From: Flavobacterium difficile
GTDB lineage: Bacteria > Bacteroidota > Bacteroidia > Flavobacteriales > Flavobacteriaceae
Assembly: GCF_011392115.1 (NCBI RefSeq)
Contig: NZ_JAAJBT010000003.1
Location: 124,001-188,000, forward strand
Direction of reading: 5' to 3'
DNA length: 64,000 nt
The notes beneath the pieces are model-generated. The model was not told where the DNA came from. It searched no databases and saw nothing but the letters and a program-made list of their open reading frames with translations. The position numbers and the translations under genes are program-made. Positions 1 to 9,089 of the stretch are shown piece by piece (the first letter of the stretch is position 1; the number at the start of each line of letters is the position of its first letter).

Positions 1-589
1 TAGTAGCTAAAGTGGTTTTGCCTGCGCCAATATTTCCTTCTATGGCAATGTAGTTTAACGATTGGAAGTTTAAATTTTCTATTGGGTTTTTTAAAGAACC
101 AATTTCAGTAATTTCAGACAAATCTTCACAAGTGATTATGAGTTCTGAAATCGATTTGTTTAATTTGGGATGATTCCATTTAGGAGCAACATCTCGCAAG
201 GGAAACAACACAAATTTTCTATTTTGCAAATGGATGTGTGGAATGATTAGGTTTTCGGTTTCTATAATTTCATCGTTAAAAGAAATAATATCGATGTCAA
301 TTTTTCTAGATTCGTAATTTTCAGAATGACTTCTAATGCGACCTAATTCTTTTTCTAATTTTAAAATCTGAGTTAATATTTTTTGTGCCGATTTATGCGT
401 ATGAATGGTAATTGCACAATTGTAAAACGCCTCACCTTCAAAACCCCAAGCCGGAGTTTCATATATTTTTGAAACTTGAATAACAGTAGCTATATTGGTG
501 TGTAATGTCGAAATACAGGTTTGCAAATTTTCCAATTTGTTACCCATATTGGTGCCTAAAGAAAGTATAATTGTGTTCTGTAATTTCAT
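1..589 (-). CDS. folK: FolK-deoxynucleoside kinase fusion, partial (3' end outside window)
   Basis: The minus-strand frame opens with ATG at 587-589 and stays open to the window edge. The first ~150 codons look like 6-hydroxymethyl-7,8-dihydropterin pyrophosphokinase (HPPK, folate synthesis): an N-terminal strand ending LSLGTNMG, a central SRKIDIDI segment carrying the Mg-binding aspartates, and the signature IIPHIHLQNRKFVLFPL. Without a stop the frame continues into LNYIAIEGNIGAGKTTLAT. GNIGAGKT is the P-loop of a deoxynucleoside kinase, so the predicted protein joins a folate enzyme to a dNTP-salvage kinase. Such fusions are known in Flavobacteriaceae. The kinase is cut by the window edge, so its length and active-site residues cannot be checked. 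The gene diverges from sppA across a 205-bp gap. Confidence 0.9.
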   Translation of the reverse strand, partial: MKLQNTIILSLGTNMGNKLENLQTCISTLHTNIATVIQVSKIYETPAWGFEGEAFYNCAITIHTHKSAQKILTQILKLEKELGRIRSHSENYESRKIDIDIISFNDEIIETENLIIPHIHLQNRKFVLFPLRDVAPKWNHPKLNKSISELIITCEDLSEITEIGSLKNPIENLNFQSLNYIAIEGNIGAGKTTLAT

Positions 590-794
590 TTGAAGATACT
601 ACTGTTATTAAATGACAAATGGTATCGCTTTATCTTCATTTGATTTTGTTTTCAACAAACTGTTCTTTTTAGCGATTTCATCTGACAACAAATTAACAAA
701 CAATTTTAGACTTATACTTTACAAAAAATATTTTTTTATGAACATGTAACAAATTCGTCCAAAAACCTACCTATTATCATATAAATTAATTATT

Positions 795-2564
795 ATGAAT
801 TTTTTTAAGAGTGTATTTGCTACTGTTGTAGGGATTTTTTTATTTATGTTGCTTAGTTTTTTCTTGTTGATTGGATTAGGAGCTTTATTAGGAAGCGGAG
901 AAGACAAAGTAGAGGTCAAAGACAATTCGGTTATTGAGTTAGATTTAGCAAAAATAAACTTTGATTATGCTGGAAAATTCGAGTCGGATAGTCCATTTAG
1001 TGCGTTAATGACTAAAGAAAATATTGGTTTTATCGAAGTTTTAAAAGCTATCGATGCAGCAAAAACAGATGATAAAATCAAAGGAATTACTATAGTAAAT
1101 AATCAATCTGGTTTAGGGTTAGCGCAAAGTAAAGAATTGAGAGATAAATTAGAAGATTTTAAGAAATCGAAAAAATTTGTTTATGCTTATGCCAATATTT
1201 TTTCTCAAAAAGAATATTATATCAATTCTGTTGCTGATGCTGTTTATTTAAATCCTGCCGGAGAAGTCGATTTTAAAGGTTTAGGATCGGAATTGTTGTT
1301 CTTTAAAAATTTCCAAGATCAAACAGGTTTAAAAATGGAAATTATCCGTCACGGAAAGTTTAAAAGTGCGGTAGAACCTTATTTAGCTCAAGAAATTAGT
1401 CCAGAAAATAGAGAACAAATGACTGTTTTATTACAATCAGTTTGGCAGACCATTGTTACAGATATAGCTAAAAACAGAAAGGTTTCTGTAGCTCAATTAA
1501 ATACTATAGCTGATGGTTTGTTGGCGAGAACTCCACAAATGGCGTTACAACAAAAATTGGTAGATAAAGTGGCTTATGTAGATGAGTTTGATGCTATGTT
1601 GAAAACAAAATTAAAAGTTGCTAAAGATGAAGAAGTAGAAGCTATTTCAATATCAGATTATGTTAGTACTGTATCATTAAAATCAGAAGATTATACAAAA
1701 GATGATATTATAGCTGTAATTTATGCACAAGGAGAAATTACTGGCGGTGAAGGTGATGTAGATTATATTGGTGAAGGATCAATTAATCGTTCGCTTAAAG
1801 AAGCTAGAGAAGACAAAGATGTGAAAGCAATTGTACTTCGTGTTGACAGCCCTGGTGGAAGTGCTTTAGTATCTGAATTAATCTGGAGAGAAATTGAATT
1901 GACTAAAAAAGTTAAACCAGTTGTAGTTTCTATGGGTAATTTAGCGGCTTCTGGTGGTTATTATATTGCTTGTAACGCAAATACCATATTTGCAGAACCA
2001 ACAACAATAACAGGATCAATTGGAGTATTCGGAATGTTGCCAAATGCACACGGATTTGCTACGAAATATGGTGTGAATGCAGAACAAGTACAAACGCACA
2101 AAAATGCCATCGGTTATAGTGTTTTCGAACCTATTTCAGAAGAATATAAAGCAATAGCTTTAGAAGGTGTAGATCAAATTTATAAAACTTTTGTAAATAG
2201 AGTAGCAGTAGGAAGAAAAATGACTTTCGACCAAGTTGATGCTATTGCACAAGGTAGAGTTTGGACAGGTTCCGATGCGATTAAAAATGGTTTAGTAGAT
2301 AAATTAGGAAATTTAGACGCTGCTATTGCTCATGCAGCTGGTTTAGGAAAAACAAAAAGCTACAGAACAGAGAATTATCCAGAATACAAGAAAAATTTCA
2401 ATGAGTTTCTAGAAGCATTTGCAGGTGCAAGTATTTATAAATCTAAAGAAACGATCATGAAAGAAGAACTTGGAGAAGAAAATTATAATCTTTTAAAAAA
2501 AATAAAAGTAATGCAAAACAGAAAAGGAGTACAGATGATATTGCCTTTCGATTTGAGCTTGTAA
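795..2564 (+). CDS. sppA: Signal peptide peptidase SppA, 67 kDa type
   Basis: A 589-residue membrane-anchored serine protease that degrades cleaved signal peptides at the inner membrane. One hydrophobic segment (about residues 7-32) anchors it, followed by two tandem S49 domains, as in the long SppA of E. coli. The likely catalytic lysine is K190 in GKFKSAVEPY of the N-terminal domain. The nucleophilic serine is S386 in NLAASGGYY of the C-terminal domain, followed by the usual TGSIGVFG strand. Length and motif spacing fit the full-length 67K family. A strong hairpin terminator follows the stop codon. No clear -7 box is visible upstream. Confidence 0.95.
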   Translation: MNFFKSVFATVVGIFLFMLLSFFLLIGLGALLGSGEDKVEVKDNSVIELDLAKINFDYAGKFESDSPFSALMTKENIGFIEVLKAIDAAKTDDKIKGITIVNNQSGLGLAQSKELRDKLEDFKKSKKFVYAYANIFSQKEYYINSVADAVYLNPAGEVDFKGLGSELLFFKNFQDQTGLKMEIIRHGKFKSAVEPYLAQEISPENREQMTVLLQSVWQTIVTDIAKNRKVSVAQLNTIADGLLARTPQMALQQKLVDKVAYVDEFDAMLKTKLKVAKDEEVEAISISDYVSTVSLKSEDYTKDDIIAVIYAQGEITGGEGDVDYIGEGSINRSLKEAREDKDVKAIVLRVDSPGGSALVSELIWREIELTKKVKPVVVSMGNLAASGGYYIACNANTIFAEPTTITGSIGVFGMLPNAHGFATKYGVNAEQVQTHKNAIGYSVFEPISEEYKAIALEGVDQIYKTFVNRVAVGRKMTFDQVDAIAQGRVWTGSDAIKNGLVDKLGNLDAAIAHAAGLGKTKSYRTENYPEYKKNFNEFLEAFAGASIYKSKETIMKEELGEENYNLLKKIKVMQNRKGVQMILPFDLSL

Positions 2565-2583
2565 AAGAAAAAATAAATAAAGT

Positions 2584-2618
2584 AAAAACGCCATCCTTTT
2601 AAGTTTGGCGTTTTTTTT
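2584..2618 (+). terminator. Rho-independent terminator after sppA
   Basis: A 10-bp stem (2584-2593 with 2606-2615, core ACGCCA/TGGCGT), a 12-nt loop, and a run of eight T. It lies 20 bp after the sppA stop and before the next plus-strand gene. Confidence 0.85.
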
Positions 2619-2652
2619 AACAATAAATTAATCAAAATGTATTCTTTGGTAT

Positions 2653-2660
2653 TAACTTTG
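2653..2660 (+). promoter_or_regulatory. Candidate -7 box for the AsmA-like gene
   Basis: TAACTTTG matches the Bacteroidota -7 consensus TANNTTTG and lies 33 bp before the ATG at 2694, just after the sppA terminator. No good -33 TTTG is seen at the usual distance, so this is only a candidate. Confidence 0.4.
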
Positions 2661-2693
2661 TAGTCTATTAGAAAATCTTCAAAAATCAGTCTT

Positions 2694-5267
2694 ATGTTGA
2701 AAAAAGTTTTAAAATGGTCAGGAATTTCAGTGTTATTGCTTGTAATTGTTTTAGCTGCTGTTCCTTTTTTGTTTAAAGAAAAAATTAAAACAAAAGTATT
2801 AGCTACTATTAACGAAAGTGTAAATGCTAAAGTAGGATTAGAAGATGTGTCTTTAAATTTATTTACAAGTTTTCCAAACGCAAATGTTACTTTAGATAAA
2901 ATGAGTGTAGTTAATAAAGCACCATTTGAGGGCGATACCTTAGTATATTCCGATAAAATAAGTCTAAAAATGAGTATGATGGAATTGTTCAACGGTGAAG
3001 ATGAGCCGATGAAAATAGAATCTATCAGTACAGAAAACACCAAATTAAATATTCTTTTCAATAAAGATGGTATTGGAAATTATGATATTGCTTTAAAAAC
3101 TGATGAGAAAGAAGCTGCAAAAGAAGCAAAACCTTTCGCCTTAAGCATTCAGAATTATGAAGTAGAAAACTTAAAATTTACTTACCAAGATGAAGCTTCT
3201 AAAATGAAAATGGTTTTAGATAGTATCAATCACGAAGGAACAGGAAATTTTGAGCAAGATGTTTTAGATTTAGAAACAAAAACTACAGCGAACTTAACTT
3301 TCGATATGGATAAAAGTAATTTTATGCGTAACGTAAAAATATCTTTAGATGCTATTTTAGGAATCGATTTAAAAAACAGCAAATACACGTTCAAAGAAAA
3401 CAAAGCGTTAATCAATCAGTTGCCTTTAAATTTCAATGGATTTATTCAAATGGCTGAAAAAGCTCAGGTGTACGACTTAACTTTTAATACTCCATCATCT
3501 GATTTTAAAAACTTTTTAGGCCTAATTCCTGCCGCTTATGCTGGAAGTTTAGATGGAGTAGAAACTACTGGAAAATTTGAAGTAAAAGGGAAAGTAAAAG
3601 GTAATTTAACAGAGACAACTGTTCCAGCTTTTAATATTGAAATGTTGTCAAATAACGCATCTTTCAAATATAAAGACTTACCAAAATCGGTAAAAAACAT
3701 TTCAATTGACACGCATATTGTAAATGAAACAGGTTTAATGAACGATACGTTTGTAGATTTAGATAAATTATCTTTTGCAATTGATCAAGACGTTTTTAAC
3801 GCAAGTGCTCATGTTAAAAACTTGACTGAAAATCCGAATATTGACGCTGCTTTAAAGGGTGTTATAAATTTAGCCAATGTTTCTAAAGCGTATCCCGTAA
3901 AATTAGAAAAGCCTTTAAATGGAATTTTAAGAGCCGATGTAAAAACCGCTTTCGACATGAAATCGGTAGAAACAAGTCAATATCAAAACATTAAGAATTC
4001 AGGAAATATAAATTTAACCGGTTTCAATTATTCAGGTCCAGAAATGGCCAAACCTGTTAGTATTTCTGTTGCTGATTTGACTTTTAATCCAACTAAAATT
4101 AATTTGAACAAGTTAGCAGCTAAAACCGGAAAATCTGATATTAATGTTTCGGGAAGTTTAGATAATTTTTACGGATTCTTATTTAAGAACCAAATCTTAA
4201 AAGGGAATTTCAACTTAAATTCGTCTCTTTTTGCGGTGTCAGATTTTATGGCGCCAACTACCACTACAAATGAAGAAGGAAAGAAAACAACTGAGCAAGT
4301 TAAAATTCCAAGCTTCTTAGATTGTACATTATCAGCGAAAGCTACGACAGTACTTTATGATAATTTAAATCTTAAAAACGTGGTGGGAACGTTAATCATT
4401 CGCGATCAAGCAGTAAACTTGAAAGGTTTAAAAATGGATGTTTTCGGAGGAAAAATTGGTTTAGACGGATTGGTTTCTACGAAAGGAAAAATTCCAACTT
4501 TCGATATGGATTTAGGTTTGAGTACAGTTGATATAAGTCAAACTTTTTCTATGTTAAACACCTTGAAAACTATAACGCCTATTGCAGAGGTTATCAATGG
4601 TAAAATGAATTCTACCATAAAATTAAATGGTAATTTAACACAAGCCATGTTGCCAGATATTAAAAGTCTTTCTGGAGATTTATTTGCAAGTATATTACAA
4701 GGTTCCTTAAATAAAAGCAAATCAACTTTACTAACTGAATTAAGCAGTAAAGCAACATTTTTAGATTTAAAAGATATTAATTTAAAAGATGTCAAAGCAG
4801 CACTTTCTTTTAAAAATGGAAAAGTTTCGGTGAAGCCATTTACGGTAAAACATAAAGATGTAGCTGTTCAAATAGCAGGTTCTCATGGATTTGATCAGAA
4901 CATGAGTTATGATTTAAAATTTGATGTTCCAGCTAAATATTTAGGCAAAGATGTGAATAATTTAATTGCAAAATTAACTCCAGCTGATGCTAAGAAATTA
5001 GAAAACGTTCCAGTTAATGCGTCAATGAGTGGGAATTTTAAATCGCCTAAAATCACAACCGATTTACAAAGCGCAACTAAAAATGTGGCATCTCAATTAG
5101 TGAAAATGCAAAAAGATAAATTAGTACAACAAGGAACAGGTGCGATAACAAATATTTTAGGTGGAAAAAAACCAACTGATACTACAAAAACGGCTACGCC
5201 AAAAGAACAAGTTGGTAATGCAGTAAAAGACGGAATTAAAGGTTTATTTGGTAAAAAGAAAAAATAG
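2694..5267 (+). CDS. AsmA family protein
   Basis: An 857-residue protein with one N-terminal membrane anchor (about residues 8-27) and a long beta-rich periplasmic body. Such an architecture is typical of AsmA-type (bridge-like lipid transfer) proteins, which span the periplasm and affect outer-membrane lipid balance. The AsmA-like C-terminal region is roughly residues 560-800, with the usual pattern of conserved glycines and short strands (for example SGDLFASILQGSLNKS and FKNGKVSVKPF). The C-terminus is lysine-rich. It is a stand-alone gene between the sppA terminator and a bidirectional terminator shared with pruA. The family call rests on architecture and sequence pattern. The substrate is unknown. 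Confidence 0.8.
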   Translation: MLKKVLKWSGISVLLLVIVLAAVPFLFKEKIKTKVLATINESVNAKVGLEDVSLNLFTSFPNANVTLDKMSVVNKAPFEGDTLVYSDKISLKMSMMELFNGEDEPMKIESISTENTKLNILFNKDGIGNYDIALKTDEKEAAKEAKPFALSIQNYEVENLKFTYQDEASKMKMVLDSINHEGTGNFEQDVLDLETKTTANLTFDMDKSNFMRNVKISLDAILGIDLKNSKYTFKENKALINQLPLNFNGFIQMAEKAQVYDLTFNTPSSDFKNFLGLIPAAYAGSLDGVETTGKFEVKGKVKGNLTETTVPAFNIEMLSNNASFKYKDLPKSVKNISIDTHIVNETGLMNDTFVDLDKLSFAIDQDVFNASAHVKNLTENPNIDAALKGVINLANVSKAYPVKLEKPLNGILRADVKTAFDMKSVETSQYQNIKNSGNINLTGFNYSGPEMAKPVSISVADLTFNPTKINLNKLAAKTGKSDINVSGSLDNFYGFLFKNQILKGNFNLNSSLFAVSDFMAPTTTTNEEGKKTTEQVKIPSFLDCTLSAKATTVLYDNLNLKNVVGTLIIRDQAVNLKGLKMDVFGGKIGLDGLVSTKGKIPTFDMDLGLSTVDISQTFSMLNTLKTITPIAEVINGKMNSTIKLNGNLTQAMLPDIKSLSGDLFASILQGSLNKSKSTLLTELSSKATFLDLKDINLKDVKAALSFKNGKVSVKPFTVKHKDVAVQIAGSHGFDQNMSYDLKFDVPAKYLGKDVNNLIAKLTPADAKKLENVPVNASMSGNFKSPKITTDLQSATKNVASQLVKMQKDKLVQQGTGAITNILGGKKPTDTTKTATPKEQVGNAVKDGIKGLFGKKKK

Positions 5268-5354
5268 TAACCCGTTCTTTTCATTCTGAAATTGGTACAG
5301 AATCTAAACAAAGATAAAATCCAAAAAGCTGAAAAAAGTTCAGTTTGACAATAA

Positions 5355-5406
5355 TAAAGTAAATAAAAAATGCCGAGTTCTCACTCGGCATTTTTTATTT
5401 ACTTTA
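5355..5406. terminator. Bidirectional terminator with a perfect 24-bp stem
   Basis: Arms 5355-5378 and 5383-5406 are perfectly complementary around a TCTC loop. The core is TGCCGAGT/ACTCGGCA, flanked by A6 on one side and T6 on the other, so it works in both directions. It sits between the convergent AsmA-like gene (+) and pruA (-). Confidence 0.9.
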
Positions 5407-5442
5407 CCTGACAGGTTTCAAAAATCTGTCAAGTTTATTTGA

Positions 5443-7068
5443 TTATCCTAAAAACGGATAGCTATAATGTTCTGGTGTCACGAAAGTTTCTTTTATAGTT
5501 CTTGGAGAAACCCAACGCAATAAGTTTTGTGCAGAACCTGCTTTGTCATTGGTTCCAGAAGCTCTTGCTCCACCAAATGGTTGCATGCCTACAACAGCAC
5601 CAGTTGGTTTGTCGTTGATATAGAAGTTACCAGCAGCGTTTTGTAAAGCTACAGTTGCTTCTTCAATGGCATAACGATCTGTGCTTAAAACAGCTCCAGT
5701 TAAAGCATATTCAGAAGTTTGATCTACTAAAGTTAACGTTTCAGCCCATTTCGCATCTTCGTATACATAAATGGTAATTACTGGTCCGAAAAGTTCAGTT
5801 TCCATTGTAGCGTATTTTGGATTAGTTGTTACGATAACTGTTGGTTCAACAAACCATCCTTTCGATTTGTCGTAATTTCCACCGATGATAATTTCTGCAT
5901 CAGTATCTTTCTTAGCTTGGTCGATATAACTAGCCAATTTGTCAAATGAGCCTTCATGGATAACTGCTGTAATGAAGTTTGAGAAATCTTCCGGAGACCC
6001 CATTTTCATGGTAGCTACATCAGCAATTAATTGTTCTTTTACCGCTGGCCATAAACTTTGTGGAATATAAGCTCTGGATGCCGCTGAACATTTCTGACCT
6101 TGAAATTCAAAAGCACCACGTGTAATTGCAGTAGTAACTTGTTTTACATTGGCAGATGGATGTGCGATAACGAAATCTTTTCCACCCGTTTCACCAACTA
6201 TTCTTGGATATGTTTTGTAATTGTGAATGTTTTCTCCGATCTTTTTCCAAATTTCTTTGAAGATGAAAGTCGAACCTGTATAATGAATTCCTGCAAAATC
6301 AGGAGAAGCTAAAACCGTATCTGTAATCATTACGGGATCACCAAAAACAACATTAATTACACCATCTGGAACACCCGCTTCTTTGAAAACATCAATAATG
6401 ATTTTTGCAGAAAAAACTTGACTATCACTTGGTTTCCAAACGACAACGTTACCCATTAATGCCGCACTTGCAGGTAAATTTGCTGCAATTGCCGTAAAGT
6501 TGAAAGGCGTAACAGCATATACAAAACCTTCTAAAGGTCTGTATTCTACTCTGTTCCACATGTCTGAATTAGAGGTTGGTTGATCCGCATAAATTTGTGT
6601 CATAAACTCTACGTTGAAACGTAAAAAGTCGATTAACTCACAAGAAGCGTCAATTTCTGCTTGATGAATGGTTTTAGATTGCGCAATCATTGTTGCGGCA
6701 TTAATTTTAGCACGGTAAGGACCAGCGATTAATTCCGCAGCTTTTAAAAAGATAGCAGCACGTTGTTCCCAAGCCATGTTCGCCCATTTTGTTCTGCTTT
6801 CCAAAGCATTAGCAATGGCTTTTTCTACATGAGATTTTTCAGCTAAATGATACGTTCCAACTATATGTTGGTGATCATGTGGAGCAGTCATGTTTCTAGT
6901 GTTTCCTGTGAAAATTTCTTCTGAACCAATATATAATGGCACATCAATTTTCGAATTCCACATCGCTTTATAAGCGTCTAAAACTCTTGTTTTTTCTGGA
7001 GAATTGGGTGCGTAACCTTTTACAGGCTCGTTTACCGCTTTAGGTATATTAAAAAATCCTTTTAACAT
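5443..7068 (-). CDS. pruA: L-glutamate gamma-semialdehyde dehydrogenase (P5C dehydrogenase)
   Basis: A 541-residue NAD-dependent aldehyde dehydrogenase that oxidises glutamate semialdehyde (from proline via pyrroline-5-carboxylate) to glutamate. The Rossmann-fold region has TPFNFTAIAANLPA. The general base is E293 in VGETGGKD and the nucleophile is C327 in GQKCSAASRAY. Length fits the monofunctional enzyme, with no proline dehydrogenase domain. I place the start at the ATG at 7066-7068 (MLKGFFNIPKA). An upstream in-frame ATG at 7101 would begin inside an 8-bp repeat tract and add 11 unusual residues. The gene converges on the AsmA-like gene. Confidence 0.95.
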   Translation of the reverse strand: MLKGFFNIPKAVNEPVKGYAPNSPEKTRVLDAYKAMWNSKIDVPLYIGSEEIFTGNTRNMTAPHDHQHIVGTYHLAEKSHVEKAIANALESRTKWANMAWEQRAAIFLKAAELIAGPYRAKINAATMIAQSKTIHQAEIDASCELIDFLRFNVEFMTQIYADQPTSNSDMWNRVEYRPLEGFVYAVTPFNFTAIAANLPASAALMGNVVVWKPSDSQVFSAKIIIDVFKEAGVPDGVINVVFGDPVMITDTVLASPDFAGIHYTGSTFIFKEIWKKIGENIHNYKTYPRIVGETGGKDFVIAHPSANVKQVTTAITRGAFEFQGQKCSAASRAYIPQSLWPAVKEQLIADVATMKMGSPEDFSNFITAVIHEGSFDKLASYIDQAKKDTDAEIIIGGNYDKSKGWFVEPTVIVTTNPKYATMETELFGPVITIYVYEDAKWAETLTLVDQTSEYALTGAVLSTDRYAIEEATVALQNAAGNFYINDKPTGAVVGMQPFGGARASGTNDKAGSAQNLLRWVSPRTIKETFVTPEHYSYPFLG

Positions 7069-7080
7069 TGTATTTAATTT

Positions 7081-7112
7081 GACAATTAGACAATAAGACA
7101 ACTAGACAATTT
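7081..7112. repeat. 8-bp-period tandem repeat upstream of pruA
   Basis: GACAA occurs at 7081, 7089, 7097 and 7105, that is, four 8-bp units of the form GACAANNN. It lies in the leader of pruA. Related 8-bp-period tracts occur at about 28087 and 30458. Confidence 0.7.
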
Positions 7113-7197
7113 TTAGTTTGTCATAATTTGACGTAAAAGTACAAAGGATTAATTGAATTCTAAAATAAATTATTGAACAGAAAAGTTAGGATTTGAT

Positions 7198-7584
7198 TTA
7201 ATTAATCGCAAAAGGTACATTCAATTTGAAGGTTGGAACTTGTACCTCAAAGTTTTCAGAAGTAGTGAAATTTAGCATGGTGTAAAAACCTTTCATGGCG
7301 CCAATTGTAGAATGCAACATGCAACCGGAAGAATATACATATTTATCACCAGGAATAATAATTGGAGTTTGTCCAACTACACCTTCGCCATCAACAGATT
7401 CGGTAAAATTTAAGGAATCGAAGATGTCCCAGTGACGCGATTGTAATTGTACGATATCAGTGCTCAAATTTTCGATAGTAATTTCATATGAAAAAGCATA
7501 AAGAATCGCATAATCTTTATAGTAATTACCTTCGAAATTAGTGGCAACAGATATTTTTATTCCACTGGTGATTTGAGTATTCAT
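7198..7584 (-). CDS. apaG: ApaG (DUF525) domain protein
   Basis: A 128-residue single-domain protein with the fibronectin-III-like ApaG fold. The family signature is visible: YAFSYEITIENLSTDIVQL, then LQSRHWDIFDS, GEGVVGQTPIIIPGDKYVYSSG and MKGFYTM. The SRHW and GVVGQTP motifs are hallmarks. E. coli ApaG has been linked to Co/Mg efflux phenotypes, but its molecular role is unsettled. A -7-like box (TAAATTTG on the minus strand, 7607-7614) lies 22 bp before the ATG. It is followed by pruA in the same direction after a 129-bp gap. Confidence 0.92.
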   Translation of the reverse strand: MNTQITSGIKISVATNFEGNYYKDYAILYAFSYEITIENLSTDIVQLQSRHWDIFDSLNFTESVDGEGVVGQTPIIIPGDKYVYSSGCMLHSTIGAMKGFYTMLNFTTSENFEVQVPTFKLNVPFAIN

Positions 7585-7606
7585 CTGCTTTTTTTTTAAG
7601 TAAATT

Positions 7607-7614
7607 CAAATTTA
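7607..7614 (-). promoter_or_regulatory. Candidate -7 box for apaG
   Basis: TAAATTTG on the minus strand matches TANNTTTG and lies 22 bp before the apaG ATG. No clear -33 element is seen. Confidence 0.4.
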
Positions 7615-7658
7615 CTAATAAAATAGTTTAGTTGAGAAATAAAAATTTTAAAGTATTG

Positions 7659-8900
7659 TTAATTTATGATATCTGTACTATTGGCTCGTCCGATACCAAT
7701 AATTCGATCATAACGCTCAACGCCACCTCTATAATAGACCAATACAATATATTCGTTTTCGGTTTGATAAAAGTTACCGTCAACCGCATTTTTTTCATCA
7801 ATTTTACCATTTTTATCTACAACAGTGTACATATAATTGGTAAAACCTTGTTTTAATAAAATCGGTTTTTCAAAAGTTTTAGTTTTAGTATTGTATTCCA
7901 TTTTAAATTCATCTGAAAGTTGATAATTATTAAACATCCCTGTTACATAAATCGATTTTTCTAATGGATTTATATCTGAAACTAAACTGAAATAGATCCA
8001 CGAATAATCCGCTTCAATAGTGTTTTGAGTCGTGTTTAGATTGTTGACAAAAAAATTGCCATTAATGTCTGGAAAAAACGTGTAAATTTTATTTTTTCTA
8101 GCTTCATTAGTATACAAAAATGTATTGTAGATATCTCCCGAAGTTACTTTAAATACGGTATTAGAAGCGCCTCGAATATTTTTGTTTTCGAAATTTAAAT
8201 ATTCATTTCCTGCCCAAAATTGAGTTTCTTTATTGTATCTGTAAATCAATTGAGTGCCAATGGTGTACTGCGGTTTAATATTATGAATGGCATTGTTAAA
8301 CTTGCCGTTTTGAAAGATAGATACTTTTACATTTTCTTTTGGATTTTGTAATAGTTTGTCTTTAAAATCTATAAAAAATTCTATATTGTGTTTTTGGTTT
8401 ACAGTTTCCATATCTCTCGAACGTCTCACTGTAATACCCACAGCCGTATTGTCTTCATAAATGATGAATTTTTTTGAAAATACAATTTCTTGATCTTCAT
8501 CAAAAATTTTCACAATATAATTACCACTTTTAATAATTTGATTGAATTTGTTAGGAAAACTCAAGGTATAATGCGAATAAATTTGCAAGCAGTTTAAAGA
8601 ATTCTGATAGTTTTGTATGCGCTGATTGTCTAAACCACTTAAATATTCGTTTTTAAGTAATTGAGTGGGTGTCCAGTCATAATTATATTGTTCAATTGTG
8701 TAATAGTAATCAGCTTCATTACCATACAAATCATCAAATTGTAAATCAAAATTTTCACCCAATCTAAAAAAAGGAATCGTATTGTTTACATTTTGAGAAA
8801 AGGTAATTGTTTTAATGTTGTATGGAGGAATTACTTCTTTTTCTTGAGAAATAACAAGTGTAGTAAGTAATAACGCTAAGATTTGGAATAACTGCTTCAT
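7659..8900 (-). CDS. Type IX secretion system Plug-like protein (DUF5103)
   Basis: A 413-residue secreted protein with an N-terminal signal peptide (about residues 1-18, ending LVISQ). The pattern PPYNIKTITFSQ..IPFFRLGENFDLQFDDL, then a YYYTIEQYNYDWTPTQLLKNEYLSG segment, is what I recognise from DUF5103 proteins. These were identified as the Plug that caps the periplasmic face of the SprA translocon of the type IX secretion system in F. johnsoniae. The rest is beta-rich. It diverges from the M16 protease gene. The nearby gldB and gldC fit a gliding, T9SS-bearing organism. The assignment is from recalled family sequence, so Plug function is inferred. Confidence 0.8.
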   Translation of the reverse strand: MKQLFQILALLLTTLVISQEKEVIPPYNIKTITFSQNVNNTIPFFRLGENFDLQFDDLYGNEADYYYTIEQYNYDWTPTQLLKNEYLSGLDNQRIQNYQNSLNCLQIYSHYTLSFPNKFNQIIKSGNYIVKIFDEDQEIVFSKKFIIYEDNTAVGITVRRSRDMETVNQKHNIEFFIDFKDKLLQNPKENVKVSIFQNGKFNNAIHNIKPQYTIGTQLIYRYNKETQFWAGNEYLNFENKNIRGASNTVFKVTSGDIYNTFLYTNEARKNKIYTFFPDINGNFFVNNLNTTQNTIEADYSWIYFSLVSDINPLEKSIYVTGMFNNYQLSDEFKMEYNTKTKTFEKPILLKQGFTNYMYTVVDKNGKIDEKNAVDGNFYQTENEYIVLVYYRGGVERYDRIIGIGRANSTDIIN

Positions 8901-9089
8901 AAATTATATTTTCAAAATATAAAGATATAAAAACTATGCCAAAAACTATTATTTTAATCCCATATCTACAGTATTTTGTATTGTGTTAAAAATAGTTAAT
9001 AATTTAAAAATGTACTAAATAGTATGTTAAAATACAATAAACATACTTTTTAATCGTTTTTATTTGTAAAAAATTAAATCAACTAAACT

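Noticed and set aside
2483..3061. 192-codon minus-strand open frame overlapping sppA and the AsmA-like gene
   Set aside because: Lies antisense to two well-supported genes, crosses the sppA terminator and shows no family pattern. Long antisense frames arise easily in AT-rich coding sequence.
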